Shown here: positions 41,635 through 50,687 of the stretch, piece after piece
How the letters are laid out: each line of letters begins with the position of its first letter
Numbering within the stretch: the first letter of the stretch is position 1
Source of the DNA: Deltaproteobacteria bacterium
Lineage (GTDB): Bacteria > Myxococcota_A > UBA9160 > UBA4427
NCBI GenBank assembly: GCA_016713665.1
Contig: JADJOR010000024.1
Coordinates: forward strand, 1-64,000
Direction of reading: 5' to 3'
Length of the DNA: 64,000 bases
Program-made: the position numbers and the translations under genes
Notes under the pieces: generated by a model
Database searches by the model: none
The model's input: the letters and a program-made list of their open reading frames with translations, nothing else
Told to the model about the DNA's origin: nothing

Positions 41635-42669
41635 CTAGCGAACGGTCACGGCGCGCTCGTCGAAGAAATCGAGAGCGATGCGGGCGAGCTCGGGGCCCGC
41701 GTCCTCCTGCACGAAGTGGCCGGCGCCACGGATCGTGGTGTGGGGCTGGCCGGCGGCGCCGGGGACGTCGGTCTGGAAGCGGAGGTGCATGCCCTGCGTG
41801 ACGGGATCGCCGTCGGTGAAGGCGGTGAGGAAGGGCTTCTCGAAACGCCCGAGAGCCTCCCATGCGCGCTGGTTGTCGGGGATCGCGACATCGTCGGGGA
41901 GGATCGGGACGAGCGCCGGAAAGCGACGGGCGGCCGCGAGGAAGCGCTCGTCCGGGAAGGGCGCGGCGTAGGCGGCGATCTCCGCCTCGGAGAGCCGCGG
42001 ACACATCGCGCGCATCACGTCCTGCGGCGTGAAGCGGGGCGAATCGGCGCAGTGCTTCTGCCAGTACAGGAAGGCCGGGGTCCCGCTCTTCGCTCCCTCG
42101 ATGAAACCCAGCGCGACCTCGCGCATCGTCGGCGGGACCGGGAGCTTCGCGTAGAGCGCGCGCAGGGCGGGGGCGGCCTCGACGGGAATGCCCCGGCCGT
42201 CGGGGAGACCGGTATTCGTCGTGAGGACCCGCGCGAAGCGCTCGGGATGCTCCGCCACGACCCGCAGGCCGAGCAGGCCACCCCAGTCCTGACAGACGAG
42301 ATCGATCGCGCGCAGGTCGAGCGCTTCGACGAAGGCCGTGAGCCAGGCGACGTGGCGCGCATAGCTGAAGACCTCGGTCCGCGTCGGCTTGTCGGAGCGG
42401 CCGAAGCCCACGAGATCGGGAGCGACGACGCGGTGGCCCGCCGCGGTCCAGATCGGGATCAGCTTGCGGTAGAGGTAGGACCAGGTCGGCTGGCCGTGGA
42501 GACAGAGGATCAGGCCTGGTCGCGTCGGTCCGGTCGCGGCGGGGGCCGCGTCGACGTAGTGCATCCGCAGCGAGCCGCCCTCGCCGTCGGGGACGTCCAC
42601 GTAGCGCGGCGGATGAGGCCAGTCCTGGAGGCTCGCGAAGCGCTCGTCCGGCGTGCGCAGGATCTCCAT
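41635..42669 (-). CDS. Haloalkane dehalogenase (HLD-I type)
   Basis: The 344-residue alpha/beta hydrolase has CLHGQPTWSYLYRKLIP (Gln60, Trp63), the nucleophile elbow VCQDWGGLLGLR with Asp128 and halide-stabilising Trp129, and catalytic His in GAGHFVQEDAGPE. These match haloalkane dehalogenases more closely than epoxide hydrolases, which lack the second Trp. The enzyme releases halide and an alcohol from a C-halogen bond. It starts at ATG 42669, nine bases after the DUF1330 stop. Real substrate unknown. Confidence 0.88.
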   Translation of the reverse strand: MEILRTPDERFASLQDWPHPPRYVDVPDGEGGSLRMHYVDAAPAATGPTRPGLILCLHGQPTWSYLYRKLIPIWTAAGHRVVAPDLVGFGRSDKPTRTEVFSYARHVAWLTAFVEALDLRAIDLVCQDWGGLLGLRVVAEHPERFARVLTTNTGLPDGRGIPVEAAPALRALYAKLPVPPTMREVALGFIEGAKSGTPAFLYWQKHCADSPRFTPQDVMRAMCPRLSEAEIAAYAAPFPDERFLAAARRFPALVPILPDDVAIPDNQRAWEALGRFEKPFLTAFTDGDPVTQGMHLRFQTDVPGAAGQPHTTIRGAGHFVQEDAGPELARIALDFFDERAVTVR

Positions 42670-42677
42670 CGCTCGCC

Positions 42678-43073
42678 TCAGCCCGGGATCGTCGTCGTCG
42701 CGAGGAGCCACTGACCCTCGAGGCCGGCGGCGCGGTGGGCGCCGATCTCCACCATCTCGGGGCTGGTCGCGATCTCGACGAAGACGCGGCGCGACGGGTA
42801 CTCGACGAGCGCCGCGACCTGGTAGCCCTCGGCGCCCTCGCCGATCACCTGGGAATCGATCCGACCGACCCAGAGAAAGCGACCGCCCCGGCCTTCGACG
42901 AGGGCGCGCATGCGCACGGCATAGCGCTGATAGGCCTCGGCCCCGCTGACGCCGACGTCGGGCTCGGTCGCCCGCGCCTTGAACCGCAGCAGATTCAACA
43001 TGACGACCGGTCCCGTCTCGGCGCTCGCGAGCAGCGCTTCGATCTGGGGCTTCGTCGGGTAGAGCGCGATCAT
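42678..43073 (-). CDS. DUF1330 family protein
   Basis: The 131-residue alpha-beta barrel protein has the DUF1330 pattern VVMLNLLRFKARATE, AYQRYAVRMRALVEGRGGRF and VAALVEYPSRRVFVEIA. Members are ferredoxin-like dimers of unknown role, often near catabolic genes. ATG 43073 begins MIALYPTKPQ. It is the first gene of the six-gene operon and is divergent from the arylsulfatase at 43206. Confidence 0.82.
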   Translation of the reverse strand: MIALYPTKPQIEALLASAETGPVVMLNLLRFKARATEPDVGVSGAEAYQRYAVRMRALVEGRGGRFLWVGRIDSQVIGEGAEGYQVAALVEYPSRRVFVEIATSPEMVEIGAHRAAGLEGQWLLATTTIPG

Positions 43074-43205
43074 TGCGGGGCTCCTCGTGTGCTGCGTAGA
43101 ATGACACAATGCGCGGGCCCGTGGGCCGGTCGGCGGCGTGCCCGTCCGCGCCCCGGCGATCCCTCCCTCGCGTGTGGAACGAGAGCGAACCGAGGAGACG
43201 CCGAG

Positions 43206-44891
43206 ATGCGCATGCGCCTGACGGGTCTGTTGATCGTGGTCCTGCTCGTCGGGATCGGCTGGTCGCAGCGCGAGCAGCTGCTGATGAGATTGCCGGGCAT
43301 CGTCCGTCGGATCGCGAACCCGACCGCCGACGACGAGCCGGTCGTCTGGCAGCCCGCGCCGACGGTGCCGTCGCGGCGGGGCGGTCCGCCCAACATCGTC
43401 CTGATCGTGGCGGACGATCTCGGGTTCGCCGATCTGACTTTCTCGGGCTCGGGCTCGGGCTCGGGCTCCGGGTCGGGGGAAGGGGCGGGTGTCGCGGGCG
43501 GGGCGGTGCCCACGCCGAACATCGACTCGATCGCGCGCGACGGCATCCAGTTCGGCCAGGGCTACACGGGCAACGCGACCTGCTCGCCCTCGCGCGCGGC
43601 GATCCTGACCGGCCGCTATCCGACGCGCTACGGCTTCGAGTTCACACCGGTCGGCAAGGAGTTCTCCCGCGCGCTCGCCTGGATCCGGCGCGACGATCCG
43701 CGGCCGCCGCACTTCTTCGACGATCGCGTCGACGCGGTCCCGCCGCTGGCCGAGCAGGGCGTGCCGCCCGGCGAGATCACGCTGGCCGAGCTGCTGCGCG
43801 CCCGCGGCTACCACACGCTCGGCCTCGGCAAATGGCATCTGGGCGAGGCCGCCCGCTTCCAGCCGACCGCCCAGGGCTTCGACGAGTTTCTCGGCTTTCT
43901 CGGGGGCGCGTCGATGTTCCTCGACCCCGACGATCCGCGGGTCGTGAACGCGAAGCAGGCCTTCGATCCGATCGATCGCTTCCTCTGGGCGAATCTCGCC
44001 TTCGCGGTCTCGAAGGACGGTGGGCCGCGATTCCGCCCCGACGCCTACATGACCGACTATCTCGCCCGCGAGGCGGCGAACGCGATCCTCGCGAACAAGA
44101 GTCGCCCGTTCTTCCTCTATCTCGCGTTCAACGCGCCCCATACCCCGCTGCAGGCCCTGAAGAGCGACTACGACGCCCTCGTCCAGATCGAAGATCCGAC
44201 GCTCCGGACCTACGCGGCGATGATCCGCGCCCTCGATCGCGGCGTCGGCACCGTCCTCGCGGCCCTGCGCGCGAACGGCCTCGAGGAGAACACCCTCGTC
44301 CTCTTCACGAGCGACAACGGCGCCCCCGACTACGTCGGCCTCGAGGGCCTCAATCGACCCTACCGCGGCTGGAAGATGACCTTCTTCGAAGGCGGCATCC
44401 GCACCCCCTTCTTCGCGAAATGGCCGGCCCGGATCGCCGCGAGCAGCCGCTTCGACGAACCCGTCGCCCACGTCGACCTCTTCGCGACCGCGGCGGCCGC
44501 CGCCGGCGCGAAGCTCCCGAGCGACCGGGTGATCGACGGCGTCGATCTGCTCGCGCGCGCCCGCGGCGAGATCGCCGGCCCGGTCCACGACGCGCTCTTC
44601 TGGCGCAGTGGTCATTACCGCGCGCTGCGGACGGGAGACTGGAAGCTCCAGGTCGCGGTCCGACCGCAGAAGACCTGGCTCTTCGATCTCGCCGCGGATC
44701 CGACCGAACGACACGATCTCGCCGGCGCGCGCCCCGAGAAGGTCGCCGAGCTGAAGGATCGCCTCGCGAAGCTCGAGCAGGAGATGGCGAAGCCCCTCTG
44801 GCCCGCCCTCGTCGAAGGCACCGTCGCCATCGACCACACCCTCGCGGAGCCGCTCGAGGAAGACGACGAATACGTCTACTGGGCGAATTGA
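43206..44891 (+). CDS. Arylsulfatase with an internal Gly-Ser repeat
   Basis: The 561-residue sulfatase has an N-terminal membrane helix (residues ~5-20), metal ligands in VADDLGFADL (Asp70-Asp71), the formylglycine motif CSPSRAAILTGRYPTRYG with Cys126, GKWHLG, and SDNGAPDYVG near the C-terminus. Sulfatases hydrolyse sulfate esters after the Cys is oxidised to formylglycine. A run of Ser-Gly repeats (residues 80-91), from a 6-base ggctcg repeat, lies between the metal loop and TPNIDSIA, where most homologues are short. It is located next to a sulfotransferase operon on the other strand. Confidence 0.93.
   Translation: MRMRLTGLLIVVLLVGIGWSQREQLLMRLPGIVRRIANPTADDEPVVWQPAPTVPSRRGGPPNIVLIVADDLGFADLTFSGSGSGSGSGSGEGAGVAGGAVPTPNIDSIARDGIQFGQGYTGNATCSPSRAAILTGRYPTRYGFEFTPVGKEFSRALAWIRRDDPRPPHFFDDRVDAVPPLAEQGVPPGEITLAELLRARGYHTLGLGKWHLGEAARFQPTAQGFDEFLGFLGGASMFLDPDDPRVVNAKQAFDPIDRFLWANLAFAVSKDGGPRFRPDAYMTDYLAREAANAILANKSRPFFLYLAFNAPHTPLQALKSDYDALVQIEDPTLRTYAAMIRALDRGVGTVLAALRANGLEENTLVLFTSDNGAPDYVGLEGLNRPYRGWKMTFFEGGIRTPFFAKWPARIAASSRFDEPVAHVDLFATAAAAAGAKLPSDRVIDGVDLLARARGEIAGPVHDALFWRSGHYRALRTGDWKLQVAVRPQKTWLFDLAADPTERHDLAGARPEKVAELKDRLAKLEQEMAKPLWPALVEGTVAIDHTLAEPLEEDDEYVYWAN
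43443..43478 (+). repeat. Hexanucleotide ggctcg tandem repeat in the arylsulfatase gene
   Basis: About five near-perfect copies of the 6-base unit ggctcg encode the Ser-Gly run at residues 80-91. Because the unit is a multiple of three, a change in copy number would not shift the frame. It would change the length of the loop beside the active site. Confidence 0.7.
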
Positions 44892-44971
44892 GGCGTCGGC
44901 TCGGGCGGGGAACGTGGTGGTCCGTGCATGGGCGCAGTGCCGGTCGCGGATGCTTCAAGCGAGGTCGAACG

Positions 44972-45202
44972 ATGAGTGATCCCATTCTGCCGATGGTCGA
45001 CTTCACGCGGATCCCCGAGGAGTACGAAGGGCTTTGGGTCGTGCTTCGGGTCGGGCGCGAGCAGAGGATTCTGGGAGCCGGTTCGACGATCGCGGAGGCC
45101 GTCGAGGCGAGTGGCGTCGAAATGGACGACCCGACGGCCGTGTTGACGCAGGTTCCAGAGGGAAAGCCCTTTGTCGTGATGACTCGAAGCGAGCACGGTT
45201 GA
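44972..45202 (+). CDS. DUF5678-like small protein (module copy 2)
   Basis: ATG 44972 gives 76 residues with VDFTRIPEEYEGLWVVLRVG, then STIAEAV and DDPTAVLTQVP. This is the same layout as the protein at 32008, with RIP.E..GLWVVLR.G and DDP..VLTQVP shared. The TGA at 45200-45202 overlaps TTG of the retropepsin-like gene (TTGA). It follows the arylsulfatase by 80 bases on the same strand. Family function unknown. Confidence 0.72.
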   Translation: MSDPILPMVDFTRIPEEYEGLWVVLRVGREQRILGAGSTIAEAVEASGVEMDDPTAVLTQVPEGKPFVVMTRSEHG

Positions 45203-45609
45203 CCTTCGACTATACGAGTATTCCGGGAGCGGGCGTCTGGCGTCCCCTTCTCTATGGCCGTCTGCTCAACGCTTCCATGCGGAGATGGGGGCTGGCGGTT
45301 CCGATGATCATCGACACGGGCTCGGATCGGTGCCTCTTCGATGCTCGATTCGCGCACGAAATCGGTATCGATCCCGTGGCCGGCGGGATGGTCTCTCGAA
45401 CGACGGGTGTTGGCGGTGCGGTCGTGACGGCTCTCTGGCCGATCGACATCGAGTTTCCGCAGCTACGGATCACGCTCCGCGTCGACGCCGAATTCACCAA
45501 CGCGCTTCCCGTCGGGACCAATGGGCTGCTCGGGAACATGGGGTTCTTCGATCGATTCACGAGCGTGTGCTTCCATGCCCGAGCGCGAAGCTTCTCGATC
45601 GATGCCTGA
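45199..45609 (+). CDS. Retropepsin-like aspartic protease (module copy 2)
   Basis: TTG at 45199 overlaps the upstream stop and gives 136 residues; the frame is open earlier but would run through the DUF5678 gene. The protein has VPMIIDTGSDRC (DTG at 39-41), IGIDPVAGGM, and the second motif NGLLG (108-112) with GFFDRF, all aligning with the copy at 32228. It should form a homodimeric aspartic protease. The two copies are diverged, not recent duplicates. No membrane segment is seen. Confidence 0.75.
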   Translation: MTFDYTSIPGAGVWRPLLYGRLLNASMRRWGLAVPMIIDTGSDRCLFDARFAHEIGIDPVAGGMVSRTTGVGGAVVTALWPIDIEFPQLRITLRVDAEFTNALPVGTNGLLGNMGFFDRFTSVCFHARARSFSIDA

Positions 45610-45683
45610 GCCGCGGCCCGGTCTTCCCACGCGCCACGGCGATGGAGCGCGGCGAAATGGGTCGATCGAGCACGCCGCCCGAC

Positions 45684-47561
45684 CTACCGCGGCGTGAACC
45701 AGATCGGCGACGTATACGCCCGGTCCTGCACCGCCTTCGGCGCCTTCTCCGTCGGCTTCGTCCCGAGCCGCACCTCGTCGTAGACGTTCCAGCGCGGGGT
45801 CGGGATCTCGACGACGCGCGCATAATAAAAGGCGTGCTCCCGGGGATCGAAGTCGGGGTCCTCCCAGACGGTCGCGAGCTCGGCTTCGCCGACGGTGTTC
45901 GTGTAGGTCGCGCTCGCGTAGTCGATCGTCGTGCCCGTCTTCGCGGCGAGGGCGACGTCGTGGACCTGCTCGTGGAGCGTGCCCTTGCGGTCGCGCCAGC
46001 CCTTCACGATCTGGATGCGCTCGAGGTTCGCGCCGATCGGGTCCTTCATCGCCAGCACGAGGAAGCGCGGCGCCTTCTGGCCCCGCGCCGGCTGCGGCAG
46101 CTCGCCGCCCATCGGGACGCCGCCCCGGTAGCCGATCGCGACGGCGTCGGACCGCGTCGCGTCCGGCGCTTCGAAGCCGAAGCCCCCGAAGAAGCGGACC
46201 TGGATGCGCGGGCCGCTCGTCGCGTAGACCTCCTTGCGCATGAGCGCGTCGAAGATCGCGGCGCGCGTATTCTCCTTCGCCCAGACCGCGGCATAGCCCG
46301 CGGCGACCTGCTGCCAGGCCATGATGTCGAGGGACGGATCCTTGGCGGAGGTCAGAAAGGACATCTCGGTCCGCGGGCGACCCGGCTCGACGCCGACGGC
46401 CTTGCCCCAGAAGTTGTTCTCGGCGGCGGTGGCGAGGGAGGTGTGGGCGTCGGTGCTCCCGATCATGCCGAAGCGGAAGGGGTCGATGCCGAGCTTCGCC
46501 TGGAGATCGAGTCCGAGCTTCAGCGCCTCGCGGGCGTACTCGAAGCGCAGCATCCAGGGCTCCTTGGGGAGCGTCTTGCCGACGTTCAGGTTGCCCTTGT
46601 CCCAGGTCTCGAAGTCGGCGAGCTCGTCGTCGGGCGAGAGCAGCGGATGCGCTTCGCCGTCGCCCTTGATCTGGGTCACCTCGACGACGGGCTCCCAGCG
46701 GGCGCGCGTTTTCGCATGGCTCCGGTCGATCGGCTTCCCCGCCGAGGTCTCGAGGGCGAACATGCGTCCGTTGCTGAGGTTCGCGTTGTGGGGGATCGCG
46801 AGTACGCGGCCCCCGGTCGACTTCTCGTAGCGCTCGAGGAAGGCCCAGAGATCTTCGGGGCGATCACCGTCGAAGGCCGAGACCGGCGTCATGCGGGCGG
46901 CCTTGTCGGCACCGTCGGCGTAGACGACGACGCGGTGGAGGTTGTCCCCGTTCGGCATCGAGGTCCACTCGAAGCCGATCAGCGCGCTGAAGACGCCGGG
47001 GCGATCGTGCTGGTCGGCGAGCTGCGTGATCTCGTCCCAGACGCTCCGCTTGACGGCGGCGTTGTCGAGGAGCGGGCGATTGCTGACGAGGGAGCCGATC
47101 AGCTCGCCCATCACGGCGGCGCCCCGGTCGTTCGCCTGGAGCCCGTCGTAGAGCTTCCGGCCGGCGGGGTCGTCGAGGATCAGCGGATCCTGCGCGCGCA
47201 GCCGAGGGAGCACGCCCATGTACTCCGCATGGTCCGAGACGACGAGGAAGTCGAGCGGGCGATCGAGGCGGACGGGCTGGCCGGTATTCGAGGTGACGAC
47301 CTCGCCCTTCGCGAAGCGGTAGGCGTCGCCCGGACCGAGGCGTGTATTGCCCATCGCGTTCGCGTCCATGCTGAAGGAGCTGTGGACGTGCATGTCGCCC
47401 CAGAGGAGCTCCGTCGGGAACGTCTCGTCGACGTAGGGGGAGTAGTGCTTCGCCTCGGCGGCGGGCGCGGCTTCGGTCGGGGCGGCCGCGACCGCCGGAG
47501 CGATCGCGGCGAGGAGGGCGAAGCGGGCAACGGAGCGGAGGGAAAGGTTCGGGTTGCGCAT
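45684..47561 (-). CDS. DUF3604 family protein (exported)
   Basis: The 625-residue protein starts with a signal peptide (SVARFALLAAIAPAVAAA). The mature part has the DUF3604 features LLWGDMHVHSSFSMDA (PHP-like metal-binding HxH), LDFLVVSDHAEYMGV, GFEWTSMPNGDNLHRVVVY, FGMIGSTDAHTSL, and KEVYATSGPRIQVRFFGG. Such proteins are probable periplasmic phosphoesterase-like or PHP-fold metalloenzymes of unknown substrate. It is the last gene of a GST, MFS, DUF3604 operon on the minus strand. Confidence 0.88.
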   Translation of the reverse strand: MRNPNLSLRSVARFALLAAIAPAVAAAPTEAAPAAEAKHYSPYVDETFPTELLWGDMHVHSSFSMDANAMGNTRLGPGDAYRFAKGEVVTSNTGQPVRLDRPLDFLVVSDHAEYMGVLPRLRAQDPLILDDPAGRKLYDGLQANDRGAAVMGELIGSLVSNRPLLDNAAVKRSVWDEITQLADQHDRPGVFSALIGFEWTSMPNGDNLHRVVVYADGADKAARMTPVSAFDGDRPEDLWAFLERYEKSTGGRVLAIPHNANLSNGRMFALETSAGKPIDRSHAKTRARWEPVVEVTQIKGDGEAHPLLSPDDELADFETWDKGNLNVGKTLPKEPWMLRFEYAREALKLGLDLQAKLGIDPFRFGMIGSTDAHTSLATAAENNFWGKAVGVEPGRPRTEMSFLTSAKDPSLDIMAWQQVAAGYAAVWAKENTRAAIFDALMRKEVYATSGPRIQVRFFGGFGFEAPDATRSDAVAIGYRGGVPMGGELPQPARGQKAPRFLVLAMKDPIGANLERIQIVKGWRDRKGTLHEQVHDVALAAKTGTTIDYASATYTNTVGEAELATVWEDPDFDPREHAFYYARVVEIPTPRWNVYDEVRLGTKPTEKAPKAVQDRAYTSPIWFTPR

Positions 47562-47584
47562 CGAGCGGGATCCTCCTTGCGGAT

Positions 47585-48940
47585 TCAGGACGCTTTCGCC
47601 GCCGAGGCCGATCCGGGGCCGAGGCGGCGGGCCAGCACCAGGAAGCAGGCCGTCGCGAGCCACGGCACGACGCCGACGATCGCGAGGGAATAGCGCACGG
47701 CTTCGTCGCCGTAGACGCCCTCGAGCCGCACGTTGAGATCGCCGACCAGCGAGGGGGCGATGCCCATCCCGACGAAGCTCGAGACCATGGCCCAGGTCGC
47801 GGCCGTGACGGCGCGGGCGCTCGGTGGGACGATGCCCTGGGCGGTGGCCATGACCGACGGCGACCAGCCGGGGGCGATCGTCGAGGCGGCGAAGGCGAAG
47901 ACGAAGCCGACCGGGACGCCCGCGATGCGCGCGTCGATCGGCGCGAAGTAGAAACCGAGGCTCAGCGGGACCATCAGGAAGCAGGTCAGGGCGGGGAACC
48001 AGCCGTACCAGCGCCGGTCGCGGGCGGCGAGGCGGTCGGTCAGCGCGCCGCAGGCGAAGGTGCCGAGGATGCCAGGGACGGCGGTGATGACGAGGTAGAC
48101 GAGGCCGGCTTCGGCGGCGCCGATCTCGTAGACGCGGCGCAGGAAGGTCGGCTCCCACATGTTGCGCCCCATCGAGACGACGTTGGCGAAGGTCGCGCCG
48201 AGCGTGAGCGCGACGAAGGCCGGCATGCGCGAGAGCGCGAGCAGGGTGCGGAAGAGCGATTGGCCCGTGAAGGCATCGGGGCCGGGGGTGTCGGCGGGGC
48301 GGCGCGGCGGCTCGCGGACGGTGGCCGCGAACAGGATGGCGACGGCGATGCCCGGGACGCCGATGCTGACGAGGGTCCAGCGCCAGCCGAGCCATTCGCT
48401 CGCCCAGCCGCCGTAGAGCACGCCGAGGCCGAGCCCGACGATCGAGCCGATGCTGACGTACGCCATCGCGCGGGCCCGGCGGTTCGGCTCGACGTAGTCG
48501 ATGACGAGGGATTGGCTCGCGGGGCTCCCACCCGCCTCGCCGACGCCGACGCCCATGCGCGCGGCGACGATCTGGCCGAAGCCCTGGGCCAGACCCGAGA
48601 GCGCCGTCATCCCGCTCCAGACGAGCAGGGCGATCGACACGGTCCAGCGACGTGAATAACGATCGGCGAAGTAGGCGACGGGGATGCCCGCGAACAGGTA
48701 CGTCAGCGAGAACGAGAGGCCGAGCACGACCCCCATCTGGCGGTCGTCGAGGGCGAGGTCCCGCTTGATGTCCTCGACGAGGACCGAGACGATCGTCCGG
48801 TCGCAGACGTTGAAGACCGAGACCAGGAAGAGCAGGAAGAGGATGTAGTCGACGTAGCGGCGGCTCGGTGGTCGCGTCTCCTCCGCGATCGCATCCGATA
48901 CCCCGCCCGAGATCCCGTCGGATGCGTCCGGCGCGCGCAC
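47585..48940 (-). CDS. MFS transporter
   Basis: GTG at 48940 gives 451 residues with 12 predicted helices. The helix 2-3 motif AYFADRYSRRWTVSIALL and MGVGVGEAGGSPASQSLVID place it in the major facilitator superfamily near Spns/sugar-phosphate-like exporters (the VGEAG motif). It would move a small organic solute across the inner membrane. The start is four bases after the GST stop, so the two are linked. It probably supplies the substrate or exports the product of the neighbouring enzymes. Confidence 0.9.
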   Translation of the reverse strand: MRAPDASDGISGGVSDAIAEETRPPSRRYVDYILFLLFLVSVFNVCDRTIVSVLVEDIKRDLALDDRQMGVVLGLSFSLTYLFAGIPVAYFADRYSRRWTVSIALLVWSGMTALSGLAQGFGQIVAARMGVGVGEAGGSPASQSLVIDYVEPNRRARAMAYVSIGSIVGLGLGVLYGGWASEWLGWRWTLVSIGVPGIAVAILFAATVREPPRRPADTPGPDAFTGQSLFRTLLALSRMPAFVALTLGATFANVVSMGRNMWEPTFLRRVYEIGAAEAGLVYLVITAVPGILGTFACGALTDRLAARDRRWYGWFPALTCFLMVPLSLGFYFAPIDARIAGVPVGFVFAFAASTIAPGWSPSVMATAQGIVPPSARAVTAATWAMVSSFVGMGIAPSLVGDLNVRLEGVYGDEAVRYSLAIVGVVPWLATACFLVLARRLGPGSASAAKAS

Positions 48941-48944
48941 GAGC

Positions 48945-49724
48945 TCAGAACTCGACCGGAAGCTTGAGATGCTTGCGGTAGATCCGGTCGCGGTGGGCGA
49001 AGATCGCGGGGTCGAGCTCGGCCGCGACCTCGGGCGGGAGCATCGCGTAGGAAGCCCGCATCGGGGCCGGCATGGGGCACAGCTCGTCCGGCATCGGCTG
49101 GAGCATCGCCGAGAAGGTCGCCCAGTAGACGTCGGCCGCGCTGATGCGATCGCCGACGAGGTACTCGCTCCCGGTCTTCGCCTGGCTCGCGAGCTGGTCC
49201 ACGAGGAGCCGCACGATCTGGCGGACCCGCAGGCTCGAGCGCGCCGCGGCCTCGCGGCTGTAGCCATAGCGCTTGCCGAGCGTGCGGGCGGTCTCGAGCT
49301 GGGGATGCTTCTCGGCGCCCGGTGCACCTAACATGGCGTGCATGATCTGCAGTCGACGGTGCCAGCCGAGGCCGTCCTCGCCGCAGATCTCGAAGCCGAT
49401 GCCGAACACGAGCGCACGCTGCCGCGGATCCTCGGGGATCAGCGACGGCGTCGGCGCGAGGCGCTCGGCGAGCAGCAGGATCTCGGCCCAGCCCGTGCGC
49501 GCGGGCTCGTCGTCGAGCACGGCCTGGGGCGCGTTGGCGTGGCCGGTCCAGGCGATCAACGCCGGACTCGTCTCGCCCGCGGTCTGGCGGACGGGGAGGT
49601 AGTCGATGCCCTTCAGATGGAAGATCGACTTGGCCGCCTCACCCCAGGGCCCGGGCACGCCGGCGGTCAGGACGAGGCGCAGCCCCTTGCGGGCTCGCGC
49701 GACCTCGGGCTCGAGATATTCCAT
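48945..49724 (-). CDS. Glutathione S-transferase-like protein
   Basis: The 259-residue protein has a thioredoxin-like N-terminal half (LRLVLTAGVPGPWGEAAKSI, HLKGIDYLPVRQTAGETSPA) and a helical C-terminal half (TGSEYLVGDRISAADVYWAT). The GD.ISAAD motif is a good sign of a GST C-terminal domain. No clear N-terminal Tyr/Ser/Cys catalytic residue is certain. It starts the operon with MFS and DUF3604 genes; gshB at 28567 would provide glutathione. Confidence 0.8.
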   Translation of the reverse strand: MEYLEPEVARARKGLRLVLTAGVPGPWGEAAKSIFHLKGIDYLPVRQTAGETSPALIAWTGHANAPQAVLDDEPARTGWAEILLLAERLAPTPSLIPEDPRQRALVFGIGFEICGEDGLGWHRRLQIMHAMLGAPGAEKHPQLETARTLGKRYGYSREAAARSSLRVRQIVRLLVDQLASQAKTGSEYLVGDRISAADVYWATFSAMLQPMPDELCPMPAPMRASYAMLPPEVAAELDPAIFAHRDRIYRKHLKLPVEF

Positions 49725-49847
49725 CGTTCGCTCCTCGTCTCCGGTCGTTTCCGGTCGTCGTGCACGTTCGCGGCGACCGTCCCGGCCGCCGGTTCCCTGG
49801 CTCCGTCCGGGCGACCGGCTCCGGTCCCCGGCCCCGCTCCTCGAAGC

Positions 49848-50159
49848 TCAGTGCAGTCGTCGCGTCGGCCGGCTCGAGAGCTCGCCCTCGGCGATCAGGT
49901 CGATGGGATCACAGCCGAGCCCGTCGGCGAGCAGCAGGGCCAGCTCGTAGGGAATGCGTTCCGCGCGCTCCTCGATCGCCTCGATCTGGTTCGGCGAGAG
50001 CGAGCGCCGCCTTCCGCTCGCCCGGAAGCTCGCGGTCTCGATCGCGAGGACGAGCTCCCGGGGCGACCAGCCGTGGGCGTGACGCCGCCGTCGGACCGAG
50101 AGGCCGTCGAGGAGCACGAGATCGGTGGGCTGGGCCTTGCGTTGGGCGCGGGGGGGCAA
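49848..50159 (-). CDS. Small protein with Cro/CI-like helix-turn-helix
   Basis: The 103-residue protein has RHAHGWSPRELVLAIETASF, LSPNQIEAIEERAERIPYEL, and LLLADGLGCDPIDLIA. That resembles an XRE-type helix-turn-helix with the usual A..LG.....L... tail. The first residues are basic. It may regulate the divergent gene at 50240 or the GST operon. Not enough is seen to name a family. Confidence 0.55.
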   Translation of the reverse strand: MPPRAQRKAQPTDLVLLDGLSVRRRRHAHGWSPRELVLAIETASFRASGRRRSLSPNQIEAIEERAERIPYELALLLADGLGCDPIDLIAEGELSSRPTRRLH

Positions 50160-50239
50160 GCTCTCTCCGGGGCCGGGACATCGCGATCGGGAGATCCAAC
50201 CGGGGCGTCGCGAGGGCGCGGCCAGTGTAGACTAGTCGC

Positions 50240-50653
50240 GTGGCTTCGCAGGCTTCCGTCGACATCTTCGAACGCGCGGCGACGGCGCGCGGTCGCATCC
50301 TTCGCGTCGAAGCGGATCGCGCCGATGCGCTCCCGCGTATCCTCGCGTTGACCTTCGACATCGGACGCATCGTGGTTCGTCCCGCCGACGGCGAGATCCG
50401 GGCCGAGGTCGTCGCCGAGCGCGAGGTGCTCCCGGCCGGGCTCGTGCCCCTCGACGAGGAGGATCCGTGGTGGCGCGTGCTGGGTCAGCCGATCACGGCG
50501 GTCTGGCCGGTCGAGGGCGAAGTGACGCCCGTCGCGACGCAGCCGAAGGTACGGGCCCTGAAGCTGCGCTTCCGGGAGAGCGATCAGAATCCGCGCATCG
50601 TCGGGATCAGCGCCGCCGGTCCGGCGCTGCGCGTGAGTCTCGAGGGCAATTGA
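50240..50653 (+). CDS. Hypothetical protein (possible DUF6334-like)
   Basis: GTG 50240 gives 137 residues. The sequence LALTFDIGRIVVRPADGEIR, EDPWWRVLGQPITAVWPVEG and KVRALKLRFRESDQNPRIVG looks like a small beta barrel similar to DUF6334. Assignment is tentative. It lies 34 bases before msrB on the same strand and may share its promoter. Confidence 0.6.
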   Translation: MASQASVDIFERAATARGRILRVEADRADALPRILALTFDIGRIVVRPADGEIRAEVVAEREVLPAGLVPLDEEDPWWRVLGQPITAVWPVEGEVTPVATQPKVRALKLRFRESDQNPRIVGISAAGPALRVSLEGN

Positions 50654-50687
50654 GGGGCCGCGAAGCCGCGGCGGGAGGAGAGGGAAG

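Noticed and set aside
43443..43478. Frameshifting phase-variation repeat in the sulfatase
   Set aside because: The unit is six bases, so copy changes keep the frame; only loop length can vary.
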